Below, in pieces: positions 17,275-25,747 of a DNA stretch of 64,000 bases; position 1 is the stretch's first letter, and every line of letters starts with the position of its first letter. Source of the stretch: Burkholderia sp. Bp9143 (GTDB lineage: Bacteria; Pseudomonadota; Gammaproteobacteria; Burkholderiales; Burkholderiaceae). The stretch is taken from contig NZ_QTPO01000010.1 of assembly GCF_003853645.1 (NCBI RefSeq), positions 62,001 to 126,000 of the forward strand. Direction: 5' to 3'. Both the position numbers and the translations under genes were made by a program. A model generated the notes under the pieces. It did not search any database. It was not told the DNA's origin and saw only the letters and a list, made by a program, of their open reading frames with translations.

Positions 17275-18465
17275 CTAGTTTTTCCCAAGCCAATCCGCCA
17301 GCACTTCAGCTGCATGCTCGTTGAGCCGCGGCGGCGGCCGCTTATAGCTCGGCGGCGTAGCGGACATCTTCAACGGGTTTGCCAGCAGACCAATCTCTCC
17401 GCCTTCTGCCCATTCGCACGGCATGCGCAGCTCGCAACCGCGGGCCTTGACATGCGGGTCGGCAAATATCTCTTCCAGATTGTTCACCGGCCCGCACGGA
17501 ACACCGACCGCCTCGAGTTCCCGCAGCCACTCGGCACGCGTCCGAGTTCGGAGGGCGTTGTCAACACGTTCGCATAGCGCGACTCGGTGACGGATTCGCA
17601 TCGGATTGGTTGCATAGCGCTCGTCGGACGAAAGCGCGTTCAACCCCGCCACCTCGCAAAAACGGCGAAACTGGGCATCGTTACCAACCGCCAGAATCAT
17701 CGGTGAATCTGCCGTCGAAAAGACCTGGTACGGCACGATGTTCGGGTGCCCGTTACCCAACCGGGCCGGCAGCTTTCTGTCGCTCAGGTAGTTGGTTCCT
17801 GCATTCACGAGCCAGGAAATCTGGGTATCGAGGAGGGAAATGTCGATGTGTTGCCCTTCCCCTGTTCGCTGTCGATGCTGCAATGCCGCCAGGATCCCGA
17901 CGGTGGCATACATACCGGTCATGACGTCGGCAATACCAACCCCCACCTTCATCGGCTGACCATCCGGTTCCCCGGTAAGACTCATGATGCCGCCCATACC
18001 CTGGATCAAGAAGTCGTAACCGGGGCGGTTGGCATAGGGCCCTGTCTGGCCGAATCCGGTGACCGAGCAATAAATGAGTCGCGGATAGCGCTCCTTTATC
18101 TGCTCGTAGGCCAAACCGTACTTGGCAAGACCACCGACCTTGTAGTTCTCCACCAGAATGTCGGCCTGGGCGATCAGCTGATGCACGAGCGCCTGCCCTT
18201 CGTCAGAGCCGATATCGATCGCAATCGATCGCTTGTTGCGATTGGCCGAAAGGTAGTAGGCACTCTCATTCGTCTTCTCGCCCGCACTTCCTCGTACATA
18301 GGGCGGCCCCCATTTACGCGTGTCGTCTCCTTCATCGGGCTTTTCCACCTTGACGACATCAGCCCCGAGATCACCAAGCAATTGAGCTGCACTCGGTCCC
18401 GCCAGGATGCGGGATAGATCCAGGACCTTGATGCCTGCCAGCGCCACCATCTGGTCAGATTTCAT
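17275..18465 (-). CDS. Class III (CaiB/BaiF) CoA-transferase, probably for 3-sulfinopropionate
   Basis: The 396-residue protein is a family III CoA-transferase. It has VLDLSRILAGPSAAQLLGD at the N-terminus, the SANRNKRSIAIDI segment, GFGQTGPYANRPGYDFLIQ near 137-155, and the catalytic Asp180 in GIADVMTGMYA, which forms the acyl anhydride intermediate. Immediately upstream of the desulfinase-like gene, it most likely transfers CoA from succinyl-CoA to 3-sulfinopropionate. An enzyme of this class (Act of Variovorax paradoxus TBEA6) is known to do this. Other CaiB substrates are possible on sequence alone; the gene order is the argument for this one. Confidence 0.9.
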   Translation of the reverse strand: MKSDQMVALAGIKVLDLSRILAGPSAAQLLGDLGADVVKVEKPDEGDDTRKWGPPYVRGSAGEKTNESAYYLSANRNKRSIAIDIGSDEGQALVHQLIAQADILVENYKVGGLAKYGLAYEQIKERYPRLIYCSVTGFGQTGPYANRPGYDFLIQGMGGIMSLTGEPDGQPMKVGVGIADVMTGMYATVGILAALQHRQRTGEGQHIDISLLDTQISWLVNAGTNYLSDRKLPARLGNGHPNIVPYQVFSTADSPMILAVGNDAQFRRFCEVAGLNALSSDERYATNPMRIRHRVALCERVDNALRTRTRAEWLRELEAVGVPCGPVNNLEEIFADPHVKARGCELRMPCEWAEGGEIGLLANPLKMSATPPSYKRPPPRLNEHAAEVLADWLGKN

Positions 18466-18492
18466 GCGATATCACCGTCGGGATGTTCCACA

Positions 18493-18834
18493 TCAGCTAC
18501 CGAACTGATCGAAGGCTTCCAGTGCTCGCGCGGAATAGACAAAGGCAGCGCCGGCATTGAGTGCAATCGCGGTCCCCAATGCCTCTGCGACTTCCTGCTT
18601 CGTTGCCCCTGCCTTCTGTGCGGCTGCTGCGTGGGACGCAATGCAACCCTCGCATCGCGTCGTCACCGCCACCGCCAAAGCGATCAGTTCGCGGGTCTTG
18701 AGATCGAGTGCCTGCCCCTCGCTCAAGGACTCGTTCAAGCCAAAGAATGCCTTGACAACCGGCACGTTTGCTTTTGAGAGGTTTGCACCGGCAGCGCGTT
18801 GCTTCGAAAGAAGTTCGGTCCAGTCGTTGATCAT
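18493..18834 (-). CDS. AhpD-like / carboxymuconolactone decarboxylase family protein
   Basis: The 113-residue all-helical protein has the CMD/AhpD core LKTRELIALAVAVTTRCEGCIASH. The Cys-Glu-Gly-Cys pair followed by His is the redox CxxC of AhpD-type proteins. I prefer the Met at 18834, which has GGAG at good spacing; an ATG 12 bases upstream is also possible. It sits between the MalY-type lyase and the CoA-transferase genes in the six-gene operon. A thiol-disulfide protein fits a pathway whose intermediate, 3-mercaptopropionate, readily forms disulfides, or it may protect against peroxide. That role is inference. Confidence 0.85.
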   Translation of the reverse strand: MINDWTELLSKQRAAGANLSKANVPVVKAFFGLNESLSEGQALDLKTRELIALAVAVTTRCEGCIASHAAAAQKAGATKQEVAEALGTAIALNAGAAFVYSARALEAFDQFGS

Positions 18835-18999
18835 TTCCTGCTCCATTTACAATAACGTTAGTAAAGCTTACAAAAATCCGTACTCGCCATCGATTTCATG
18901 AGAACACTACAAGGATCATCATCCAGAAGCGTTTGATCCAGATCGAAGCGAGGACGGCACTCCGGGAAACATTCAAAATTTCCAAGTCGACATCGGCGA

Positions 19000-20226
19000 T
19001 CAATGCCGAGCAAGCGCCTGCGAGATTCGCTCGATCGCCAGGTCCACCGTCTGACGTGGGCAACCGAGGTTAGCCCGCATGAAGCCATTTCCTTCAACAC
19101 CGAACTTGGTACCTTTGTCGAGCCATACCCGACTCTCCGTGAGCATGAAATCTTCAAGCTCGTCGCCTGACATGCCCAGTCCTCGGCAATCGATCCACGC
19201 CAGGTAAAGCGCATCCATGTCGACCACCTTCAGACCCGCGTCCAATGCGTTGATACGCTCGGCGAAGTGCCGCTGGTTCCACGCGATATAGGCCACAAGC
19301 TCATCGACCCAGTCGGCTCCATGCGTGAACGCTGCTTCGGTGGCAACCATACCCAGCAAATTGATGCGGGCGTTATGGTTCCTGTCGATGGTCCGCATGA
19401 CCTCATCCCGCTTGACCTTGTCGGCAATGAACATATTGCCGCACTGCAGCCCGGCGAGATTGAATGTCTTGCTCGCGGATGTACACGTGATGCTGTTGTG
19501 AGCGAACCGACGATCCAGCGATGCAAATGGTATGTGTTTGCGTCCTTGAGCCAGTACGAAATCACAGTGAATCTCGTCAGCTACCACGAGCACGCCGTGA
19601 TTCTGACAAATCTCTCCCATGGTCCATAGCTCCTCTTCGGTCCACACATTTCCCGTCGGGTTGTGCGGATTCGAGAGGATGAAGATCTTGGTGTTCCCGC
19701 GAATGGCGTCTTCGAACGCCTCTGCGTCGAATCGGTAGCGGCCCCCGTCGAAGCGCAGTGGCGCCGTGGCGACCTGGCGACCATTGATCATCACGTCATG
19801 ATGAAAATGCGCGTAGACCGGCGGCTGGATAAGGACGGAATCACCCGGTTGCGAAAACGCCTGCACCACCGTCTTGAGCGCGACAATCACGCTGGCAATC
19901 GGCACCACCCATCCAGGGGGTACATCCCAACCGAAACGCCGTTGCTGCCAGCCGATCACCGCATTCAAGTAGTGCTTCGTGGGGCCCGCCGCATAGCCGT
20001 AGACACCATGTGTGACGGCGTCGTGCAACGCATCGATCACGGCAGGCGGAGATCGAAAGTCCATATCCGCAACCCACATGGGCAATGGTTTCGCCTGCGC
20101 CTGTGCTGGAGTCATGGCGTCGCTCGCGGCCCCCCATTTCAGAGAGTTGGTGCCGCTGCGGTCTACCACGGTGTCGAAGTCAAATCGAGTCCCACTGATC
20201 GGGATCACGTCCGCATCTTGCCTCAT
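19000..20226 (-). CDS. MalY/PatB-type PLP C-S beta-lyase
   Basis: The 408-residue fold-type I PLP enzyme has the MalY/PatB hallmarks. MWVADMDF (50-57) and the YGYAAGP loop come first, then SNPHNPTGNVWTEEEL, ADEIHCDFV, and the PLP Lys253 in TSASKTFNLAGLQ. Enzymes of this group split cystathionine and other S-substituted cysteines to a thiol, pyruvate and ammonia. In this operon it follows an amino-acid permease and precedes 3-mercaptopropionate-handling genes. A substrate that would release 3-mercaptopropionate, such as S-(2-carboxyethyl)cysteine, therefore fits well. Cystathionine itself is the conservative alternative. Confidence 0.93.
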   Translation of the reverse strand: MRQDADVIPISGTRFDFDTVVDRSGTNSLKWGAASDAMTPAQAQAKPLPMWVADMDFRSPPAVIDALHDAVTHGVYGYAAGPTKHYLNAVIGWQQRRFGWDVPPGWVVPIASVIVALKTVVQAFSQPGDSVLIQPPVYAHFHHDVMINGRQVATAPLRFDGGRYRFDAEAFEDAIRGNTKIFILSNPHNPTGNVWTEEELWTMGEICQNHGVLVVADEIHCDFVLAQGRKHIPFASLDRRFAHNSITCTSASKTFNLAGLQCGNMFIADKVKRDEVMRTIDRNHNARINLLGMVATEAAFTHGADWVDELVAYIAWNQRHFAERINALDAGLKVVDMDALYLAWIDCRGLGMSGDELEDFMLTESRVWLDKGTKFGVEGNGFMRANLGCPRQTVDLAIERISQALARH

Positions 20227-20278
20227 TGCTTTCGTCCTCTTTCAATCTTTCATTGCACGAATCGTGTCAATTTAAATA

Positions 20279-21568
20279 TTAGTAACCCAAAGCTTTCATG
20301 ACCGGAGAAAGACACAAAACGATGCCGAACGCGAACACACACCACACGCGGGGAGAGCGGAACTTCCTGAGGGCGGGCACCTTATACACCAGCAGACAAG
20401 GGACGACGAATGAGGCAATACCATAGATGGGTGCCGCGAGCTGCTGAAGCAACAGGATCGAAAACCGAGTCTGCACCCAGCACCACAGGCCGATCACAAT
20501 GAAGACGCAGATTCCGACGGATACAAGACGAACGTTGATGCGTTCGTGCGGAATGAACCGGGTGATGACGTTCATCACTACGCCTCTGATTGCCTCTTCG
20601 AGTCCAAGATAAATGCCCAGAAACGCGGTGACGATAGCGAACAGATTGAGCGCGGTCGCCATATACAGCACGCCGTTACCGGGAATGACGCTGCCCGCCA
20701 GTGCCAGAGCCGAGATATTTTGCGCCTTGGCCGACAGCGCCTCCTCATGCGTGAGTACAAAGGAGAACGAAGTGGCGAAGAACAGAATCGCAACCACGAG
20801 GATGACGTACGCTATGCGATTGGCACGAAACGCGCGATACGTTGCAATGCGCGGATCCTTCTCCACCTTGCGAAACGCGATGTTCATCGGGCTCAGGATC
20901 TGCACGAACATGATCGAAAACAGGGTGAACGGAGCGGTCAGAATGGTGTCGATCACGAACCGTTTGAGCTGCGGGACCTGCGGCAAACCAATTCGGAAAT
21001 CCCAATGCGGGATCATCACGACCCCGAGAAGCACCACGACACCGAGCTTGAAGAGCACCAGTGGGCTCGACACCTTGAAGATCAGCTTTTCCCCCTGCGA
21101 CGCAACGAGCACCAGGAGACACAGCAGCGTCAAGGAGAAGAACGGACTATCGGAGAGCAATCCCTTCGTCACACCAAAGCTCTGCAAATACTTGGCCGTA
21201 TCAAAAGTAACCGCCAGGGAATAAGTCAGCATCCCTTTGACCAGCATGAAGAAGTACACCACCGCGAGAAAGATGCCCCAATTCTTTCCAAGATATTGCG
21301 TGATGATTCCGGCATAGTTCTCACACTCTTCGCTTTCAGATAGCGTCTGCAGGTAGAGCTTCTGCATCATGTACATTGCCGGATACGCGATCATTACCGA
21401 TGCAGCAAACACCCAGACACCGGTGATACCAACCTGCACCGGCAGAAATACGATGCCGGAACCAATTGCCATCCCAATGCACAGGATGACCCACCCCATG
21501 TCGTATCTGGTGAACGGTACCCTGCCCAGCGATTCATCGGAAATCTCCAACTCAGTGAACGTGTTCAA
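20279..21568 (-). CDS. HAAAP-family (SdaC/YhaO-like) amino-acid permease
   Basis: The 429-residue inner-membrane protein has about 11 hydrophobic segments and the hydroxy/aromatic amino acid permease start YDMGWVILCIGMAIGSGIVFLPVQVG. The middle SPMNIAFRKVEKDP and late GLEEAIRGVVMN segments fit the SdaC/YhaO/YhjV group, which carries serine, threonine or cysteine with a cation. The best start is the TTG at 21568, with AAGGAG six bases upstream; the frame is open further but codes for Arg-rich non-membrane sequence. Its position before a cysteine-conjugate lyase suggests it imports the lyase's substrate. Confidence 0.9.
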   Translation of the reverse strand: MNTFTELEISDESLGRVPFTRYDMGWVILCIGMAIGSGIVFLPVQVGITGVWVFAASVMIAYPAMYMMQKLYLQTLSESEECENYAGIITQYLGKNWGIFLAVVYFFMLVKGMLTYSLAVTFDTAKYLQSFGVTKGLLSDSPFFSLTLLCLLVLVASQGEKLIFKVSSPLVLFKLGVVVLLGVVMIPHWDFRIGLPQVPQLKRFVIDTILTAPFTLFSIMFVQILSPMNIAFRKVEKDPRIATYRAFRANRIAYVILVVAILFFATSFSFVLTHEEALSAKAQNISALALAGSVIPGNGVLYMATALNLFAIVTAFLGIYLGLEEAIRGVVMNVITRFIPHERINVRLVSVGICVFIVIGLWCWVQTRFSILLLQQLAAPIYGIASFVVPCLLVYKVPALRKFRSPRVWCVFAFGIVLCLSPVMKALGY

Positions 21569-21719
21569 GCCTGTCTCCTTGTATGTGAACACCTTGACGC
21601 GCAAACGCGACAAGGCATCGCTACGTTTTATCGTTCTTGTTATCGCGAGGCTCAGGGCCTCAAATGCCGTACGACCGCCCGCTGGCCCTCTTCGGTGCGG
21701 CACGAACGGCGAGTCCTCT

Positions 21720-22193
21720 TCAGTGGCGCGGGTGATCCGGCAACCGGATCGCCAGCATCTCGCCGACAGCACATGTCATTTCGCCAGCGGTCAGAGCAAG
21801 ATCTATCCATGCCTTTCGTCCCTCGAGTGAACGAAGGCGCCCCTTGACCACCAATTCAACTCCGAATGGAGTGGGTTGCTTGAAGTCGACTCGCAGAGAC
21901 GCCGTCACGAAACGTATTGGCGCTGATCTTTCGTCTTCGTGACGACCTTCATTGACACAAGAAAAGGCGGCGGCGGATGCGGCGCCGTGACAATCGAGAA
22001 GCGCGGCAATCATTCCGCCGTAGACGTGGTCCGGAACACCACCGCTGTATCGGAGGTCCGGCGTAAACGTCGCAACCGTTTCGTCTCCGACGAGGTAGCT
22101 CTTCAAATGATGGCCATGCGGATTGTGTGCGCCGCAGCCGTAGCAGTGGCCAAACTCGGGCGGATAGCGGTCTTGTATCGCGAGCGCATGCAT
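21720..22193 (-). CDS. Hotdog-fold (PaaI/4HBT) thioesterase family protein
   Basis: The 157-residue hotdog protein starts with a CYGCGAHNPHGHHLKSY stretch typical of PaaI-like proteins. VYGGMIAALLDCHGA follows, where the Gly-Gly and Asp mark the hotdog helix active site, then SLRVDFKQPTP. It should hydrolyse an acyl-CoA. The ATG has GAGGAG-like sequence upstream. It is the first gene of the operon ending at 16052, so a CoA-ester intermediate or side product of the sulfinopropionate route is the likely substrate. An editing or CoA-recycling role is plausible, but no residue fixes the acyl group. Confidence 0.88.
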   Translation of the reverse strand: MHALAIQDRYPPEFGHCYGCGAHNPHGHHLKSYLVGDETVATFTPDLRYSGGVPDHVYGGMIAALLDCHGAASAAAFSCVNEGRHEDERSAPIRFVTASLRVDFKQPTPFGVELVVKGRLRSLEGRKAWIDLALTAGEMTCAVGEMLAIRLPDHPRH

Positions 22194-22317
22194 GACGTGG
22201 TCTCCTCGACGAAATTCGGGCCTCTCGCGGTCGTCAGGAAGGACAGGTCACGTGGTACCGATCTCAGCTCGACCTCGAACTGGAGTCATCGTATGGGTTC
22301 ATCAGATTCACAAACAA

Positions 22318-22333
22318 TTGATATTTAAATCAA
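22318..22333. promoter_or_regulatory. Candidate LysR operator (TTGAT-N6-ATCAA)
   Basis: A dyad, TTGAT, six bases, ATCAA, lies in the 265-base gap between the divergent thioesterase-led operon and the LysR gene. Size and symmetry suit a LysR binding box (T-N11-A type) and the surroundings are locally AT-rich. It probably serves the regulator encoded at 22459 and controls both directions. Confidence 0.5.
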
Positions 22334-22458
22334 CATGTCTTCGGTGACCAGGTTCGCGCTCGGAGCAATGGTTTCCCCCTAAGTCACCGGACTTGCCCCA
22401 GCGCCCGCCGGTCAATACGATGTTCATTTCGCCGAGCACGGCTTGAGGGAAAATTCAA

Positions 22459-23376
22459 ATGGGGCATGGATCCGGCACGACGACACCGACGCTTCGGCAG
22501 CTTCAGCTGCTCCTCGCGCTCACATCTTCAGACGGGATTGCCAGCGCCGGCGCCAAGCTTGGTATGTCCCCTTCCGCTACAAGTCACGCACTGCGGGCAC
22601 TGGAGGAAGCGCTGGGAACGGAGTTGATTGATCGAAACACATCGCGCGTCACGCTGACCTACACCGGCGAGCATGTTCTTCCTCATGTCCGCGATGTGTT
22701 TGCGTCTCTTCAACTGGTTCAGGCAACGGCACTGGCGGGCGCTGAGCTGAAGACCGGGTTGCTGCGTCTGGGTTCTTTCGGCGCGAGCGCGACGATCCGG
22801 GTTCTTCCACCGCTGATAGAGCGATTCAAGGCTCGCTACCCTGGCGTTGAAATCCTGGTCACGGAAAAGCCGGATGAACAAACATCGCGAGACTTGATCG
22901 AGCGTCGTCTGGAGCTCGCCGCCGTTACGCTGCCGAAGTCGGACTTCGATACACAAACGCTCGCCGTCGACGAGCTCGTCGCTGTTTTACCCTCCAACCA
23001 CCCGCTGGCAAAGCTGGACACTGTTCCGCTCAAGGAGTTGACGGTAGACCCATTCATCCTCACCCGCGCGGGTTCGGAGGCCTTGGTGACCAAGCTATTC
23101 TCACGGAACGGGCTACGTCCACGCGTGACGTACGAACTGCTACAACTGATGTCGATACTTGAACTGGTTGCGAACGGGAAAGGGGTGTCGGTCCTCGCAA
23201 AATTCGCACTCCCGGATCAGTACGCCGGCACCGTCTTCCGTCCTCTGTCACCCAGTTCGTCAAGACGTATCGGCCTGGTATGCCTGAACGAAAATCGCCT
23301 TTCACCTGTCGCTCGCGCCTTCTGGCAAGAAACTCGTCGACATCAAGCGATCCTCAAATCGGCACCTCGTGGCTGA
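22459..23376 (+). CDS. LysR-family regulator of the organosulfur operon
   Basis: The 305-residue LysR protein has an N-terminal HTH (LRQLQLLLALTSSDGIASAGAKLGMSPSATSHALRALEEALG) and a periplasmic-binding-like effector domain that starts near residue 95 (GLLRLGSFGASATIRVLPPLI). The pattern LELAAVTLPKSDFDT.TLAVDELVAVLP is the usual first half of the ligand cleft. It is transcribed away from the six-gene operon and 182 bases ahead of the thiol dioxygenase gene. It is well placed to activate both in response to a sulfur compound. The ATG is preceded by GAGGGA. Confidence 0.92.
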   Translation: MGHGSGTTTPTLRQLQLLLALTSSDGIASAGAKLGMSPSATSHALRALEEALGTELIDRNTSRVTLTYTGEHVLPHVRDVFASLQLVQATALAGAELKTGLLRLGSFGASATIRVLPPLIERFKARYPGVEILVTEKPDEQTSRDLIERRLELAAVTLPKSDFDTQTLAVDELVAVLPSNHPLAKLDTVPLKELTVDPFILTRAGSEALVTKLFSRNGLRPRVTYELLQLMSILELVANGKGVSVLAKFALPDQYAGTVFRPLSPSSSRRIGLVCLNENRLSPVARAFWQETRRHQAILKSAPRG

Positions 23377-23558
23377 CGCTCCGGACAATCCCGCACCGAC
23401 GTGAAGTTGGCCGGATGATTGAAACAAGATTCAATTGCTCATGACGGTTCATGAGGCAAGAATCTGTCATGCCCGAAGACTCACTACGGAGCTTTCGCAA
23501 AAGTCTGCGGAAAACCTTCGGGGCAGTTGCGACAAGATCAATCACCCGGAGACATCTG

Positions 23559-24155
23559 ATGCCCGTTCCATCTGCTCGCTTCAATCGCTTCGTCAGCGAC
23601 TTTACGCAGCTCGTCGATACTTTCGCCAACGACGAGCGGCAAATCCTGGAGCGCGGACGTGAACGCCTTGCTGACATTGTCCGCCATGACGACTGGCTTC
23701 CGGACGAATACGCCCGGCCGGATCCTCAGTACTATCAGCAATACCTGCTCCATGCCGATCCCGCCGATCGGTTCTCGGTGGTCAGCTTTGTCTGGGGCCC
23801 TGGCCAGAAAACGCCAATCCACAACCATACGGTGTGGGCATTGATCGGCATGCTGCGAGGCGGAGAGCGTGCAGAGTCATTTGAAGTCGGTCGCCAGGGT
23901 CAGCCCATGCAGTCATGCGGAGTCGACTATCTCGAGCCGGGAACTGTCGAGAGCATTTCACCGCGCACCGGCGACATTCATCGGGTATCCAACATGTATG
24001 AGGATCGCGTCTCGGTGAGCATTCACGTCTACGGCGGAAACATCGGAAGAATTTCGCGGTACGTCTTCGATCCCGACACGAGCATCCTGAAACCCTTCGT
24101 TTCCGGCTACTCCAACGAGAGCGAGCTTTCCCGCCAGGCAACAGGAAACGCCTGA
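23559..24155 (+). CDS. mdo: Thiol dioxygenase, probable 3-mercaptopropionate dioxygenase
   Basis: The 198-residue cupin of the cysteine dioxygenase superfamily has Fe ligands His88, His90 (PIHNHTVW) and His141 (GDIHRV). The outer-sphere Ser154-His156-Tyr158 triad lies in VSIHVYG. The block RPDPQYYQQYLLH..... RFSVVSFVWGPGQ closely matches, from memory, the Pseudomonas aeruginosa 3-mercaptopropionate dioxygenase rather than mammalian-type cysteine dioxygenase. It adds O2 to 3-mercaptopropionate to give 3-sulfinopropionate. The ATG at 23559 follows GGAGA; an earlier in-frame start adds 36 residues unlike the family. With the desulfinase and CoA-transferase genes it completes the route to propionyl-CoA. 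Cysteine remains a possible second substrate. Confidence 0.88.
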   Translation: MPVPSARFNRFVSDFTQLVDTFANDERQILERGRERLADIVRHDDWLPDEYARPDPQYYQQYLLHADPADRFSVVSFVWGPGQKTPIHNHTVWALIGMLRGGERAESFEVGRQGQPMQSCGVDYLEPGTVESISPRTGDIHRVSNMYEDRVSVSIHVYGGNIGRISRYVFDPDTSILKPFVSGYSNESELSRQATGNA

Positions 24156-24745
24156 ACACGTGCCCGGGTTCGTCACGTGGCGCTTGACGCGCCTGCTGCG
24201 GCTGATTTGGGGGAGGAAGCGGCCAGCCCCCCTTCAGCTGCCTGGTTTGTCTTGTTCAGGGTTACGACGATGACAGGGCAACCGCCTGTTGCCGCGCTTC
24301 AATTTTTTCGGATCCGGCTTCTTGCATCACGGCCCTGGATCGATCATCTTGGTGCTTGGTGCACATCCCGAAATACCAGTGAAGTCCGCACCCCGAGACC
24401 CGGTACCCGCCAGTGCTCCGCAATGGATGCCGGAAACCGCCACGCGATTCTTCGGATGGCGGTTCAATCACAAGTTTTTGTTCCCCGCAGCGGTTCAGCT
24501 CGTTCACCGACACATGGTTCTTCGCGGTCGTGCTGACTCGCCAGCCGCTCCGCGCGGGGGTCGTAATGCGCGCTCACGGCAAAGCCTAGTGGAGTCGCCG
24601 ACATCACCGACGTCATCGGACTCGGTGCATGCTCGCATTGCGCACGGCATGTCAGGATTGCCAGCAGTCGCCGCATCATGAATCGGGCGGTCAGTCGCTC
24701 GACTTGGGATAGGCCAGCGCGAGTCCGTTGTACAGACACGATGCA
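24156..24745. other. Long intergenic region with a possible decayed small gene
   Basis: These 590 bases separate the thiol dioxygenase gene from the convergent epimerase gene. On the minus strand a frame from about 24680 begins MMRRLLAILTCRAQC, like a small secreted protein. A second overlapping frame (about 24262-24513) continues with a GGYRVSGCGLHWYFGMC segment, a pattern seen in small Cys-containing lipoproteins. The two would need a frameshift to join. I treat this as a possible broken small lipoprotein gene; no family could be named. No terminator was seen. Confidence 0.3.
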
Positions 24746-25597
24746 CTACACAGTACTTGTGTGGACGGGTGCAGTACCGACGTGTGGCCCGCAGCGTTCG
24801 ATCGCCACGCGAACCGTCTCTTCCGGCGGCCGCTCCCACCAATCCAGCTCCGAAGAGATTTCCAGCTCGAACGGCCCGACATAGCCGATATCGTCCAGCC
24901 ATCCCTTGATGCGCGGAATATCGACGACACCGTCGCCGACCATCCCGCGATCGCGCAGGTTTCGCGTCGGCACGAGCCAGTCACAATAGTGAAAGGTGAT
25001 GATGCGCTGCGGTCCCGCGCGGCGAAGTTCAGCTTCGAAGGCCGGATCCCACCAGCAGTGGTAGACGTCGGGCACGAGCCCGGCGCCCTCACCGAGCTCG
25101 TCGCAGAGATCGTTGGCGAGCTTGATCGAATTCAGTACGCTGCGGTCGCCGGCGTACATCGGATGCAGCGGCTCGAGGCCAAGCTTGACGCCGGCTTCAC
25201 GTGCATGCGGCAACAACGTGAACAGCGCATCGCGCACGCGCGCGCGTTGACCCTGTATGTCCTTGCTGTCCGGCGGCATCCCGCCGACCACCATCATCAG
25301 GCACGCCGCGCCGATTACCGCGGCCGCATCGAGCAACCGCCGGTTCGTATCAATCGCCGCGGCCATGCTCTTCTCGACGCTGACGTTGAGCCATTCGCTC
25401 GTGCGCAGCGACGGCACCCACATCTCCAGTTGCCGCAGATGCTTGCGTGTTTGCGCGACACCGTACTCATCCAGAAACCGCCGCCAGACCGCAATCCCGC
25501 TGATTCCCTGACGCTTGTAGCCTTCGAGCGCTTCAGGCAGCGTCCAACTGGGTGTCGTGATTTGATTGATCGCGAACCGCGAAAGGTCGTCACTCAT
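24746..25597 (-). CDS. TIM-barrel sugar phosphate isomerase/epimerase (copy A)
   Basis: The 283-residue AP endonuclease 2-type TIM barrel has candidate metal ligands Glu in GLEPLHP, Asp/His in VPDVYHCWW, His in ITFHYCDW and Glu in FELEI. These form the usual Glu-Asp-His-Glu set of xylose-isomerase-like epimerases and hydroxypyruvate isomerases. Met 25597 is chosen because homology to the second copy at 48537 starts there (MSxDLxRFAINQITTP). The two copies are near-identical over long stretches. It sits beside a MocR gene, with TGTACAG boxes upstream. The real substrate is unknown; a small hydroxy- or keto-acid or sugar is likely, given the glycerate kinase in the same locus. Confidence 0.9.
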   Translation of the reverse strand: MSDDLSRFAINQITTPSWTLPEALEGYKRQGISGIAVWRRFLDEYGVAQTRKHLRQLEMWVPSLRTSEWLNVSVEKSMAAAIDTNRRLLDAAAVIGAACLMMVVGGMPPDSKDIQGQRARVRDALFTLLPHAREAGVKLGLEPLHPMYAGDRSVLNSIKLANDLCDELGEGAGLVPDVYHCWWDPAFEAELRRAGPQRIITFHYCDWLVPTRNLRDRGMVGDGVVDIPRIKGWLDDIGYVGPFELEISSELDWWERPPEETVRVAIERCGPHVGTAPVHTSTV

Positions 25598-25680
25598 GCC
25601 TCGGCTCTCTCCACGGGTTCCTCCGTGCTTGCATCGACGTTTCTTCAGCGTATGCTCACGCGCTGAAATAACGTACGACA

Positions 25681-25706
25681 TGTACAGGCCGTGATACCTG
25701 TACAGG
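25681..25706. promoter_or_regulatory. Paired TGTACAGG boxes upstream of the epimerase gene
   Basis: TGTACAGG at 25681 and the perfect palindrome CCTGTACAGG at 25697-25706 are 16 bases apart, about 85-110 bases upstream of the epimerase start. The same core recurs at 27194-27230 on the other side of the MocR gene. This suggests the MocR protein binds here to control the epimerase gene. Confidence 0.55.
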
Positions 25707-25747
25707 CGGCAGGGACTGCACACTTGGAAAGCGCAGCAGGCGTCCCG

